Positions 23,621 to 33,682 of a DNA stretch of 64,000 nt are shown here, in pieces. Each line of letters starts with the position of its first letter. Position 1 is the stretch's first letter. The notes below the pieces were generated by a model, which made no database searches, had not been told where the DNA came from, and saw only the letters and a list, made by a program, of their open reading frames with translations. The translations under genes and the position numbers were made by a program. This DNA is from Pholis gunnellus (lineage: Eukaryota; Chordata; Actinopteri; Perciformes; Pholidae), in contig OU342822.1 in NCBI GenBank assembly GCA_910591455.2, positions 16,219,154 through 16,283,153 of the forward strand, written 5' to 3'.

Positions 23621-24031
23621 TTCTCTGCAGAGCGTTCCTACTATTACTCATCTCAAATAAGTTTAACCTTCAAAAGAAATGGTCAAATCATATTTCAAAG
23701 GAAAAAGGTGTGCACATGTGTATCATGTATCATGATTTCTCAAAGCGTCCTCTATAAATATATATTTTGTTAGCTTTTTTATCATTGTGTCTTTCTCTGT
23801 TTACTGAACTGTGATTGCTGATGACAAAGAAAACCGCCGTGTCAGCTTTCAAATGTTGCTCGCACGAGAAATCTCTCCCTTTGTGATTACGGAGACACGA
23901 GGTTCGGCATCCATTGTTGTGGTTTTCATTACTCGTATCAAAATGTAAATGGTATTCAATTTCATCAACGAGATAATGTGATGGGATAAGGGCGGTTAAT
24001 CTTTGAATAATTGACAGAAAATACTGGAACC

Positions 24032-24064
24032 CACACACACACACACACACACACGCACACACAC
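24032..24064 (+). repeat. (CA)n microsatellite
   Basis: A CA array with one G interruption. A second short CA array lies at about 24253-24274. Confidence 0.95.
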
Positions 24065-24599
24065 TTGCCTTTAGATTCCCGGCAGTAAAAGCAACGAATA
24101 ATGGATCTTAGTTTTTTCTGGCCTGAGGGAGAAGCTTTTAAACATAATTTGTTGCTTTAATTTATTTACACACCCTGGCAACCCTGGCCCCTCAGGCTAC
24201 AGTGGGTGCAGCACTGAACCACCCAGGTAAGGGTATATGGCACACATGTGCGCGCACACACACACACACACACACTCATGAAAAAGTGCGTGTGACTCAC
24301 ACATCTTCACCAGGTATGACACATAATCTTGTACGTCTTTTATGCAAATTCCATCTCTGAGACAATCTGTCTGTTTCACACATTCACAAAGAAACATGTT
24401 CGTGCTGGACATTTGATGACTGTGCAGAGATAACAGATCCCTCCCCGTCGACACCATCTATCTCCAAGAAGTATATTTCAGAACTTCATTTTCACTTTTA
24501 GAAAAACTTTTTAACAATATTTATTCAACAGATAGTTAAGTATTGAGTCGTTCCTTTTTCGAGTCAAGTGAAGTAGTTACGTGTTGCTGAGTATTCAGA

Positions 24600-24990
24600 G
24601 TTCTATACATTCACACACTTTACAGAGGAACACTAGAAAGCATCCTGGAAACATTACAAGTTGGGACGGTTTGTGCGTGGGCCAGGAAAAGGAGGGCTCC
24701 ACAGCCGATTATTGACACCGGCCAGAACATCACCCATCTACTGAGCATCGGTGATATCAGTGAGGTGAGGTGCCTGCGCAGAGCCCGAAGGATATTAAAA
24801 GACAAGAACCACCCCAAACAACAGCCTGTTCACCCTGCTGCTGTCTGGCAAGCGATACAGATGTGTCTGCTGTCGTACCATCAGAATACAGAGCAGCTTC
24901 TTTCCTCAGGCTTTATGACTATACTCAACTCATCCTCCGCACTCCACCGTAAAAAAGATGAGTTTGTTTTCTCTTGTGAAGCGTAAAGGG
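24600..24990 (+). mobile_element. LINE (non-LTR retrotransposon) 3' ORF remnant
   Basis: Conceptual translation, shifting frame once or twice, gives the typical C-terminus of fish LINE reverse-transcriptase ORFs: RCLRRARRILKDKNHP, then LSGKRYRC, then SSFFPQAL. These correspond to the arginine-rich R-R-A-R-R-I-L-x-D, S-G-x-R-Y-R-S and N-S-F-F-P-Q-A blocks. Stops and frameshifts show that it is dead. The 5' part, including the catalytic polymerase motifs, is missing, as is usual for 5'-truncated LINEs. Confidence 0.75.
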
Positions 24991-25645
24991 ACTTGCATTT
25001 GGTTGTCCAACCCTGAGTTGTAGAGTGACAATGTGTTAACCTTGAATGCTCACGCACACGTCAACATGAGTTGATTCACGATATCTGAGGTATAAAACCA
25101 GCGAAATTCTGATTACAAAATCAGACAAACTAATGAGACTGCCACTAAAAGCCATTTTAACGATGCACTGTATGTAGCATGAAAGCTGTCAGTAAAGAAA
25201 TGTCAGTATTAATCAGTCAGACGAAGATTTTATCTGGAATGGCAGATGCTCTTGAGTTTTTTGTGTCAGTTTGGATTATATGTATATGTTTGACAAAATC
25301 TAAAAAAGTGTTTTATATTAACTGTACAAAAGTGAATGACATTTGTTAATACCTGCTATGAAATGCCATCAGGGAAAAGTATGTATGACAAGATTACACT
25401 TGACAGGGGAAGAGCAAAGAACAAGTTACAAAACTCTGAAGGAAGCTGCACTAATGATCCAGCATACTTCCTCCTCCTCTTCCTCTTCTTCTGGGTTGCC
25501 AGATTTAGTTCTTAACCCGTCGCCGGTGCTGACAAGATTAGACAGCCGCAGCTGTGGAGGGCTGGTTGGGATGCCAGGTCCAAACTGTCGCTACAGCAGT
25601 GTAACATATGTTCAGTTTCTTTTTTATGTTCAAGGAAAAGTATGA

Positions 25646-25671
25646 GTGTGTGTGTGTGTGTGTGTGTGTGT
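25646..25671 (+). repeat. (GT)n microsatellite
   Basis: A GT array of about 26 bp. Confidence 0.9.
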
Positions 25672-26094
25672 ATCAAGATGTAACAGTTGCCGCTCTCTAT
25701 GATATTATTCAGGATTTTTCATCCTCGCATGGGCAGAAAGTAACTATTTAACATCCAGGACATATATCGTGAAACCCCACATCCTTTAATCCAAAACAGA
25801 TTTCGGGATCAGCAGTGCCACCAACCTTTGATTACACTCATCCCATGATGAGTTTAATGTTGCCAAAAGTCCAGAGTGTGTTTACAGCACCCGCCTGTGA
25901 TCCCGCTGAGTAATGATCATAATCACAATAAGCTGTTTACTGTTCATCCCTCATCAGATCCCCAACATTAATAATTCTTGAAACCGTATCAGGAATAAAA
26001 CATGACGCATGGTTGGATAATGAATTTTCAGGAGCCTACTGGCCGATGTTACAGTAGCACGCTGCTGCTACTGTTATTACTGTCAAGGGAACCG

Positions 26095-26420
26095 CAGCAG
26101 TTTGACATATTGGGAAATGTGTTTATTTGCTTTGTCGCAGAGAGTTAGATGAGAGTACCACCAGAGACCACCCTCAGTATGCTAGTATAGAACATGAGAT
26201 AACAGCTGGTTAGCTTAGCTGTCCTGCCTCTTGATTATTAAAGGTAACACACTTTACCAACCAGCACCTCTAAAGCTCACTGATAAACATATTAAAAGGC
26301 TTTTTCTTTAATCCCTGTGAAATTGACACTTTGTGGGGAGTTGCTGCTGGACTACTTTTTGGCTGAAGTTCCTGCGCCAGGCCAAGAAATAGTCCGTCGT
26401 AAATGTGTTGCTTTGACATA
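26095..26420 (+). repeat. Teleost interspersed repeat, fuller copy
   Basis: Runs from 'ttgacatattgggaaatgtg' through 'ctggttagcttagctgtcc', 'accaaccagcacctctaaag' and 'gttgctgctggactactttt' to 'ccaggccaagaaatagtccg'. It shares the 'gcttagc' core with 14770-14960 and 23470-23520. The element is a recognisable dispersed perciform repeat. Shadow frames on both strands (26308-26520) derive from it and are not genes. Confidence 0.65.
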
Positions 26421-27765
26421 CTGTATAACCAACATTCTTGTAGGTAGTTGTAATTTTTCCTGCCAACAATCCTTGTGCTATATCCATAGTTTGGGGATCC
26501 ATTTTAATCTTCTCAGCTGAATTTAGTGTCGAGGTTCAATCGTTTTAAAAGCACAACCTGCAGCACAGCACGGTATACTCTCTACTTTCCAGAAATGGAA
26601 TAATAAGACAGGTACCGTCAAACTATTTAGCATTATACTCGCAAACAAATTCAATCCAGCTCCCCACACAACCCCGTGTAACCTAGTGTTTGTCGGGGAA
26701 ATGAGAAGGATATTAAATTTCCTCGTGAGGTTTGTCAACTTGAGAGCGCTTTTTCTGTCACCGCGGCTGCGAAAGGTAATCTGTTTCTCCATGCTGCTGT
26801 CGTGATCAAAGGGATCACACTCCCATGACTATCACACACAACAACCCACACAGACACACGGATACACGTGTGTGCATGCGCCGACACGCGCGCCCAGAGG
26901 CATGCACATATCAAACACACGTGGACTTTTAGCACAAACACCGCGACTTACATTTACACACACAAAGCAAATCTCACCACCGCTTGATGTTGTGTAGTTT
27001 TCTTTAAGGAGCTTGGCTCATGCTGGGAAAATGGCAGTGTGGGAATGGACACACACACACACACATAATCACACACCAGTCAAGAACACACATTCGAGCA
27101 CACTCTCACGCACCAATACTCAAAGCAGCTGCACAGCAGAATCCAACAAGAGAGTGAATGATCAGTCGAAGCTCCCACGCCATCTGAAACTGCATTCAGA
27201 GAGAAATTGTTTCATTTTCTTACGTGTTTTTGCAACCATCCCACATCTAATACAGTACAAATAGACATGTAGGGGCAGCCACATGAAGACTTTGATGCTG
27301 CTTTTAATTTTCCTTTACTTGAAATAAATGAAGACGTGGCACCAGTAGGTTTTCAAAATAAGCACGGCTGACAGCTTGAAATATTCAGTATTTCCACAAA
27401 TGCAGGACTTCATCCACCAGAGAGGCATCTCAATGATCTGAAGTCGGCAGCTGAGCCGCAGAAAATATGAGACGAATACAGAAGGTGGTTGTATGTTGGC
27501 GGTTGGTTCATGGATGTTTTCTACCGGCAACCAGGCTGATATTTGTTCCAAAGATGTGCCACAGTAAATCGCAGATGTGCTGCTGCAGGTTTGCATTCGA
27601 CACCATCCACTGTATCAAACCCCCACCCCCTCCCTCCCTCGCAAGGGACTCTACCCAACCCTCCTTTCATGCTTTAGTCATCCCGCCTAGGCTGCTGCAA
27701 CATCCCTCCTGGCTCGACTCCCAAAGCACTCTTTAGCCCTTACATCCAGAATTCTCCCTCACCCC

Positions 27766-27800
<35 letters not shown>
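27766..27800 (+). repeat. (CA)n microsatellite
   Basis: A perfect CA array of about 35 bp. A (TCC)n-like stretch follows at about 27975-28000. Confidence 0.95.
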
Positions 27801-27803
<3 letters not shown>

Positions 27804-28112
27804 CCACAGTCCCTGCACTGGGCTGTTTGCTTCGAATACAAAACTCTTCTGCTCAAACCTCCAGGCCGCAGTCTAGTCGCGCACGTCGGCCTGTGATCTG
27901 CATTCTGTCGTTAGCTGCCACTTAGCTTCACTCTCCCTGTGGCAGGCTGGTTATCGCTCACCCTCCACTGCCACCTCTTCCTCCTCCTCCTCCTCCTCTC
28001 TTAAAGGTGGAATAACTTTACTACAGTCAGATGAGCAGCGACACTCCCTTTCCATCATAACCTCAAAACCTCTCTCTTCAATACATAAATTACATCACCT
28101 CTGACCTAAATT

Positions 28113-28137
28113 TTATATATATATATATATATATATT
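28113..28137 (+). repeat. (TA)n microsatellite
   Basis: A perfect TA array of about 25 bp. Confidence 0.95.
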
Positions 28138-28194
28138 TGGATGAGGGGATTGTGTCCAGGGTAGTTTACTTGTAAAAAACAGAAAACAGCACCG

Positions 28195-28400
28195 ACAGGT
28201 AAGGCTACATCCACACTAACACGTTTTAAAACAAAAACGATCTCCGTCCACACGGGCGTTTCAGCATCGTTTGTGAAATTATTTCCGTCCATACTGAGCC
28301 TGAATATCACATGACTATTCACGTACACTGGGCATGCGGGTGCCGGTGTAAACAGGAAGTAGATTGGTTGCTTTGTTACAGAAAATACGACAGTATTATA
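28195..28400 (+). repeat. Teleost interspersed repeat ('ggctacatccacactaacac' type)
   Basis: The 'ctacatccacactaacacgt' block followed by 'aaaacgatctccgtccacac' and 'gggcgtttcagcatcgtttg' is a dispersed element that I recognise from many fish genomes, probably a non-autonomous DNA transposon. Terminal repeats were not delimited. Confidence 0.55.
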
Positions 28401-28895
28401 GTACTCTTTAATAATTGAAGGTAGTGCTCGATACTTAAGATCTTCCTCTAAAATCTTCCTCTATAAACTCAGACACATTTCGTATAAAGTTGTAGAAGTT
28501 TTATTTTTCCAACTTAGTTACAACGCAGCTGGTCTTGCTCTATCTCTCTCACACACACACAAACACAACTGTTTACTTCAAAATGAACACTTACAAATCA
28601 AAGTTTGCTAGATTATGGGTCAATACATTTGGTCAACACACGTCTCTCACTCATTTCCTCTCGGTTTCGTTGTCGTCTGTTCTTACACTCGTAGCTCTTC
28701 TGGTGGCTGAAGTCCCCGTTGTACTGTAGAGCATTTATGCTTTTGTTCCTTAACAGTTTCTGTGTGGACTTCACAACAGTTAGAACAATAAAAGCAGTAA
28801 TAAGAAAAGGAAAGGCCTTCATTTTGTGTCCGCCTGAAGACCGAAGTCGTTTAACTCCTACTCCTCTCCTTCCTCTCCTGGTGACTTCAATCAAG

Positions 28896-28913
28896 AGAAA
28901 AAAAGAGAAGCAG
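28896..28913 (+). CDS. Very weak candidate Lys-rich micro-exon
   Basis: An 18-bp segment lies between an AG and a good CAG|GTGAGC donor. Read from phase 1 it gives E-K-K-R-E-A and leaves in phase 1, the phase triadin exon 2 requires, and Lys/Glu-rich mini-exons are typical of triadin. The acceptor has its pyrimidine tract set well upstream and the sequence is too short to be persuasive. Confidence 0.15.
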
Positions 28914-30479
28914 GTGAGCGCATGCTGCAAGATGAGCAAGTGTTACTTCCTGTGTACCCCAAGGCACACCAAACAGGCCGTATAACATAACATCAGAGGG
29001 AATGAGGAAAAGCATGAGAAAGAGACAGATTGAGACAGAAGAGAGAATAAGTATGAGTAATACTGCAGGCAGAGCTACAGTTTGATGCAGTTCATATAGA
29101 AGAAAATACATTTAAAAGAATTACAAAGAATCTGTTAACTGTCAGCAGGCTTTTATTGTGAAATTTCAACACCATGATTTATTGATGTTGCAAATCTTTT
29201 ATCTTGTGAGAACTCATCTTAGGAATCTTTTAGTGATCCTCTGATTAGTGATGTTAGCATTTAGCTCGAATCACGCTCAACAAATTCCTCAGTTTATTTG
29301 GATCAGAGAAAGAATGAATAATTTAACATAATTAAAAAGTATTACTGTATTGTGTATCGCCATGTGAACAGATGACAACAGGAAAAAAAGAGAACAGAGT
29401 GACAATGAGCCACCAGTGTTCCTCTGCTGTTGCCTAATCCACCTCCTGGTTCAGCCTCGACTCAGCAAAGCGAAGGGGAGGGGGATACTATTTAATCAAA
29501 AAAGTGTCACATTAATTCAGACAAATTCAAGCAATCTAGTTTTCTAATAAAGCTGTCATATTTGCATCCGGTGACTTACACTCACCATCGTTTTAGATTA
29601 ATTCCCGTCACAACCTTTTGATTTATGAATGCATAATAACTGAGGGCAACGTCTGTGACTGTGAGCAAGAGTGTGTGTTTGAATTTGACTCTACAAAGCC
29701 CTGACTTTTAATCTAACATGTTGCCTGTGCCTCGATGAGAGAAAATCACATTTTGCAATAATTGAGCGTGTTAAGAGGGAGAGATGTGACTCCTGGTGTG
29801 AGGGAGCGTGAGTTGCATCATTGCGTCCCTGTTTTACAGCAGCGTCTCATCTTTCCTTATCTCGCTGTGGTTCATATCAAAGGATCCGAATGCACGAGAA
29901 TGTCTTCTTCTTCTTCTTCACTTGACTTTAGCTTTCTATTCCTTGAGTAAAACATCCAAAGGTTAACATCGGCTCTTTCGATTATGCGCACACAGCGAGA
30001 CGCATTGTTTTCTGTCACTGTTCCGAGATAGTAGTTTGTCTTTTTTTGCCAGCTGTGGGGTGAAATTGCAATGTAATCCCTAATTTGCATAACAGTAGAG
30101 AGTGGCAAAGTTATTCATAAGACACATTTTTGATTCCCTTTTGGATTTCATTGTCTGTGTCAGTTTTTTAACCAAATAATTTCGATTTCTTTGCAATAAA
30201 TGACAATAAAAGGGAATTCCTCAGCTGGTATGGTATGGCTCAATATTGCATTTTATCTTCTATCCCTTGAGTTCCTGTTGTTTTGCTTTCTTGCGACTCG
30301 ATTCCACCTCCCTGAAGGAATATTAATAGATAAACATTTGTCTCCTCCACTTTGTCATCTCAGGTGGTGTTGCCAAACGACTCTATCAGCGGCTGCCACA
30401 GACAACCGCCCACACCTGTTGCGTTATTTGCCTCCACGCTGCTGTTTCCACTTCCCTGCTGTTGTGTAAAGCAACTGAA

Positions 30480-30980
30480 GTGCACACGGCGGACCTCACA
30501 ATGTAAAACATAATCTTGTTATCGTGACTCAATCCAAACTAAACAGCATTCTGATGTCTTTGATCACACTGTTGAATTCTGAGCTCATCCCTAAACACTT
30601 CTGTCAATTTGCTTTGTGTTTACTTTTGTGTTGCAGCGTTCACAATCACTCTTGTTTCTGTTTGTACCATTCACGTCTGTTCTGTACACGGTCTGAGTTT
30701 CTCAGACCGGCCTCTTTTTTTTGTAGAGGCCAGGCTTACATTGTTTCTCCTCTCTTCTTAAAACAAACTTTTATCAGGGAGCTTATCCTGATTTCAAATC
30801 AGTTTTGTGTTTTTATTTGACCCAGTTTCTTTTAAATTGCAATATTGGATTTGGTTTTGTCTGTTTTCTCTCATGATTTTATCATTTGTTGATTGTTAAT
30901 TTGTTGACTTGTGTGAAGCAATTTGTAATTTGGGTTTATCTCACCTATTAGATAATCTTATTCATTTAATAAAAAAAAAA
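30480..30980 (+). repeat. Possible retroelement 3' end with A-rich tail
   Basis: An AT-rich segment ends in 'gtgaagcaatttgtaatttg', an AATAAA and an 11-12 A run at about 30967-30980, the layout of a LINE or SINE tail. No coding block is readable and the boundaries are unclear. Confidence 0.25.
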
Positions 30981-32066
30981 AGAATCGGTCAAGATTCAGT
31001 CTTTGCTCTTTTTGTTTGATGTCATCTCTTGTTTGTCTAATTGTGTTACTCGTATGAACTATCCTGATACTTTATTGTGGATGCTTTTATTGTGAAGGAC
31101 ATTTGTATTAAAAAATGCAGCATAAATAAATCCATAGCCTCTTACTCAGAATGAAACATGTTTGATATAATCTTGATAGTCATAAATGAGATCAGAAAGT
31201 AGGACCGAGACATCTGTGTGTGTTAACTGTTGGCTCCGTCCTTAAGTCTGCGGATGCACTGCTTGATCTGAAAATCCGGCTGGATGCCAAATCATGCCCT
31301 GAAACTTCTCTATTAAGATTCTTTCATTTTCTGAATCACACAGATGGACTTCTGATATCTCATTACCATCTTCTAGCCACTGCTTGTAACATGAATGCCC
31401 CTGAACCAACAGATGGTTACACAACTTTTGATTTATTCATTTATTAAAGCCGAAAAGAGTAAATATGTCACAACACTAGTTTGTGTATGTCCCATATTGC
31501 AGATAAACCTTTAACCGTTCTATTGACACGACTCATGTTTATATTCTGTTCAAAGATGCCGCCTCATATCAAAACCATCTGTAGTAGTCAAGATTTCACT
31601 TCCTCCAACTGACTTGCATGTCATTACACGGAGAGCGCTATGCTACACAGTCAGATCTGCACAAAACTGTCTTTTATTCCACCGTCATACATGAAGGAGA
31701 CTAAGCAGAGCCACCAGGAGCCGTCTCGCCCCCCTTTCACTTCACCTACTGCCAGTGTCTGCCAACAGCGTCTGCTCCGAGACCAGACTCAGCTTCCAAC
31801 ACCTGCAGACTAACTGGTGAATGACATTGGACACATCAGACAAACACACATCGGCTTCTGTGTCTTCGTTATTTTTCAGCTTTCTACACTATGGGTGACT
31901 GTAAAAAGAGAGCTTGTCTGAGGCCACAACACTGAACTACCATGTTGTTAGTGTCACTCCCTCTGAGAGGCTCAAGGCTTCTGGTGGGAACGTAGCTGTC
32001 CAAACCTGCAAACGAGCAACAACAGACTTTATTTTTTATTTATTTCACTTTTTATTTTTCCAAGTT

Positions 32067-32225
32067 AGATAGAACGATCGATAGGTAGGTAAGTGGATAG
32101 TTAGGTAGGTAGATAGGTAGGTAGGTAGGTAGGAAGGTAGGAAGGTAGAGGTAGGTAAGTGGATTGTTAGGTAGGTAGATGGATGGATGGATGGATAGAC
32201 AGACAGACAGAGGTTAGGTAGGTAA
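32067..32225 (+). repeat. Compound tetranucleotide repeat (TAGG/GATA/GATG/ACAG)
   Basis: About 150 bp of imperfect tetramers: mostly TAGG/TAGA units, then GATG units at about 32180-32198 and a short ACAG run. Confidence 0.9.
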
Positions 32226-32371
32226 AGAGACAGATGGACATGTTAACATATACAAATACAATGCAAGTCAATTTAATCTGTGCTGACTTTAGAATTGTGT
32301 TGTTTTTATTTAAATCATAATCATATTGCCCATAACAGCAGTTGGAGTGAGCTTCAACAATAATAATAACA

Positions 32372-32372
<1 letters not shown>

Positions 32373-32405
<33 letters not shown>
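32373..32405 (+). repeat. (TA)n microsatellite at LINE tail
   Basis: A perfect TA array directly abutting the 3' end of the minus-strand LINE fragment, as expected for a microsatellite-type LINE tail. Confidence 0.9.
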
Positions 32406-32406
<1 letters not shown>

Positions 32407-32900
32407 CACCTTTAAAAACAGAGTTTACAAAGTGCTTCGACAGACAGAGACACACAGCACGACGGCTAAGGTAAGAGTTAAACCCGGATAAAACAGTACA
32501 ATAGATGAAAAGAAAAAAAACAATCAATACGATAAAAATAGAATAATTTTGTAAAATCAACAATAAAAATAAAGCAGTAAAGCGACGACATCTCCGAAAA
32601 AAGCCAGTCTGTAAAAATGAGTTTTAAGAAGTGAATTAAAAGAGATTACTGATTCTGTGAGCCTCATCTCCTCAGGCAGCTCGTTCCAACGCCGAGGGCC
32701 CCTGAAGGCAAAAGCACGGTCACCTTTAGTTTTCAGCCAGAAGGGCCCCACCTGAGGATCTAAGGCTGCGAGCTGGCTGACAAGGGCTCAAGATTTCTTC
32801 TATGTATTTTGTACAGAGAGCCAGTGAAGAGAAGACAGGATTGTGGTGATGTGATGTCGTCTGTTAAATAAATCACATCCTCTTTAACCCTTTAAAAGCA
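32400..32900 (-). mobile_element. LINE 3' end, minus strand
   Basis: On the minus strand the frame ending near 32560 reads KTKGDRAFAFRGPRRWNELP then ...SLLKTHFYRLAF. This is the hallmark C-terminal G-D-R-A-F-x-x-x-x-P-x-x-W-N-x-L-P block of fish L2/Rex-like LINE ORFs. The + strand 'gcacctttaaaaacagagtt' next to a TA array is the matching 3' UTR/tail. 'agagccagtgaagagaagac' at about 32816-32835 looks like further element sequence. It is truncated and non-autonomous; polymerase motifs are not present. Confidence 0.8.
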
Positions 32901-33415
32901 GCAGATAGTTTATTAATGAGCCTATGTGACAATGCCCCCAAATATTCATAAGCTGTACAGCTTTTTATTGAGGATCAGTTTACAAAACATCCAAAAAAAC
33001 CGAAACTAAATGTAGCTGAAGAGCAAATGACGCTGAATTATCTGAGGAGGTTAGGATTTTGCAGGGCGGTAATAAAAGCTGCAGAGTGCTGCTCCCTGCT
33101 GGCTTTGCTGTATACATGAACATGCTGTGAAGTTATTTAAGTTAGTGAGTAGAGATTTCAGTTATAATCCAGTAGCTGGCGGTAAAGCGACATTTTGAAC
33201 GCGTCCATTAAAAACAAAGAAGAAGAATCAATAACTTTAAGTTTCACTTTCAGTTCACTGTAGACGGGATTGTGAGGACGACCGGAGAGCATTATACCAC
33301 ATAGACTTCTGTTTTTTATTTGGTTACATGATTGACAGCTAACTCTTGACGGTTGAATTTGGTTAATTATCGAAGTCAATCATCTGTCGTGTGATCCGAT
33401 CAGTTTAAAGGTCTC

Positions 33416-33490
33416 TTTCTCTTTCCTCCCAGCGTCTCCTCTCTGGTTCTTTCGGTTTGGTTCTTTCGGTTTGGTTCGTCTACACAGCAG
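33416..33490 (+). promoter_or_regulatory. Possible 5' region of the 33.6 kb gene (ISRE-like motif, 14-bp direct repeat)
   Basis: TTTCTCTTTC at 33416-33425 is the reverse complement of the GAAANNGAAA core bound by interferon regulatory factors. A perfect 14-bp direct repeat (ggttctttcggttt) occupies 33445-33458 and 33459-33472. An AG at 33431-33432 and a GCAG|GTTTGT at 33490 could bound an untranslated exon of 58 bp, in which case the TTTC motif might merely be its polypyrimidine tract. Confidence 0.3.
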
Positions 33491-33618
33491 GTTTGTGTCC
33501 CAATCTTTCACAAAACATGTCAGACCAACACTAGAAAAGACAGAAGCGATGCAGTATAGAAAGAGAAATCCAATGTGATGAATGTGCCTCTTTTTCTGCT
33601 TTTCCTACAGGTGAAGTC

Positions 33619-33682
33619 ATGACGTCGCTTTTACTGGAGGAAATACAGGACATCGACAAAAGAGCAGCTGACGTGTTTAAAC
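33619..33682 (+). CDS. Uncharacterised gene, coding exon 1
   Basis: Acceptor ...tttcctacag, ATG at 33619, 21 codons plus one base, donor GTAATA. Encodes an amphipathic helix (SLLLEEIQDIDKRAADVFK). Confidence 0.8.

Larger units (their letters stand above)
19943..33400. other. Large intronic/intergenic region after trdn exon 2
   Basis: Mostly non-coding. It holds LINE remnants (24600-24990 and 32400-32900), several fish repeats, CA and TA arrays and tetranucleotide repeats. The Lys/Glu-rich triadin exons were looked for here without a convincing result. Weak exon candidates are 21608-21630, 22333-22411 and an 18-bp one at 28896-28913. Where trdn ends within this interval, if it does, is unknown. 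Confidence 0.55.

Noticed and set aside
24197..24235. Possible small exon ending at CCCAG|GTAAGG near 24226
   Set aside because: Acceptor is weak, the reading leaves phase 2 and the peptide has no likeness to triadin.
26308..26520. Overlapping open frames on both strands at 26.3-26.5 kb
   Set aside because: They lie in a dispersed fish repeat that recurs at 14.8 and 23.5 kb.
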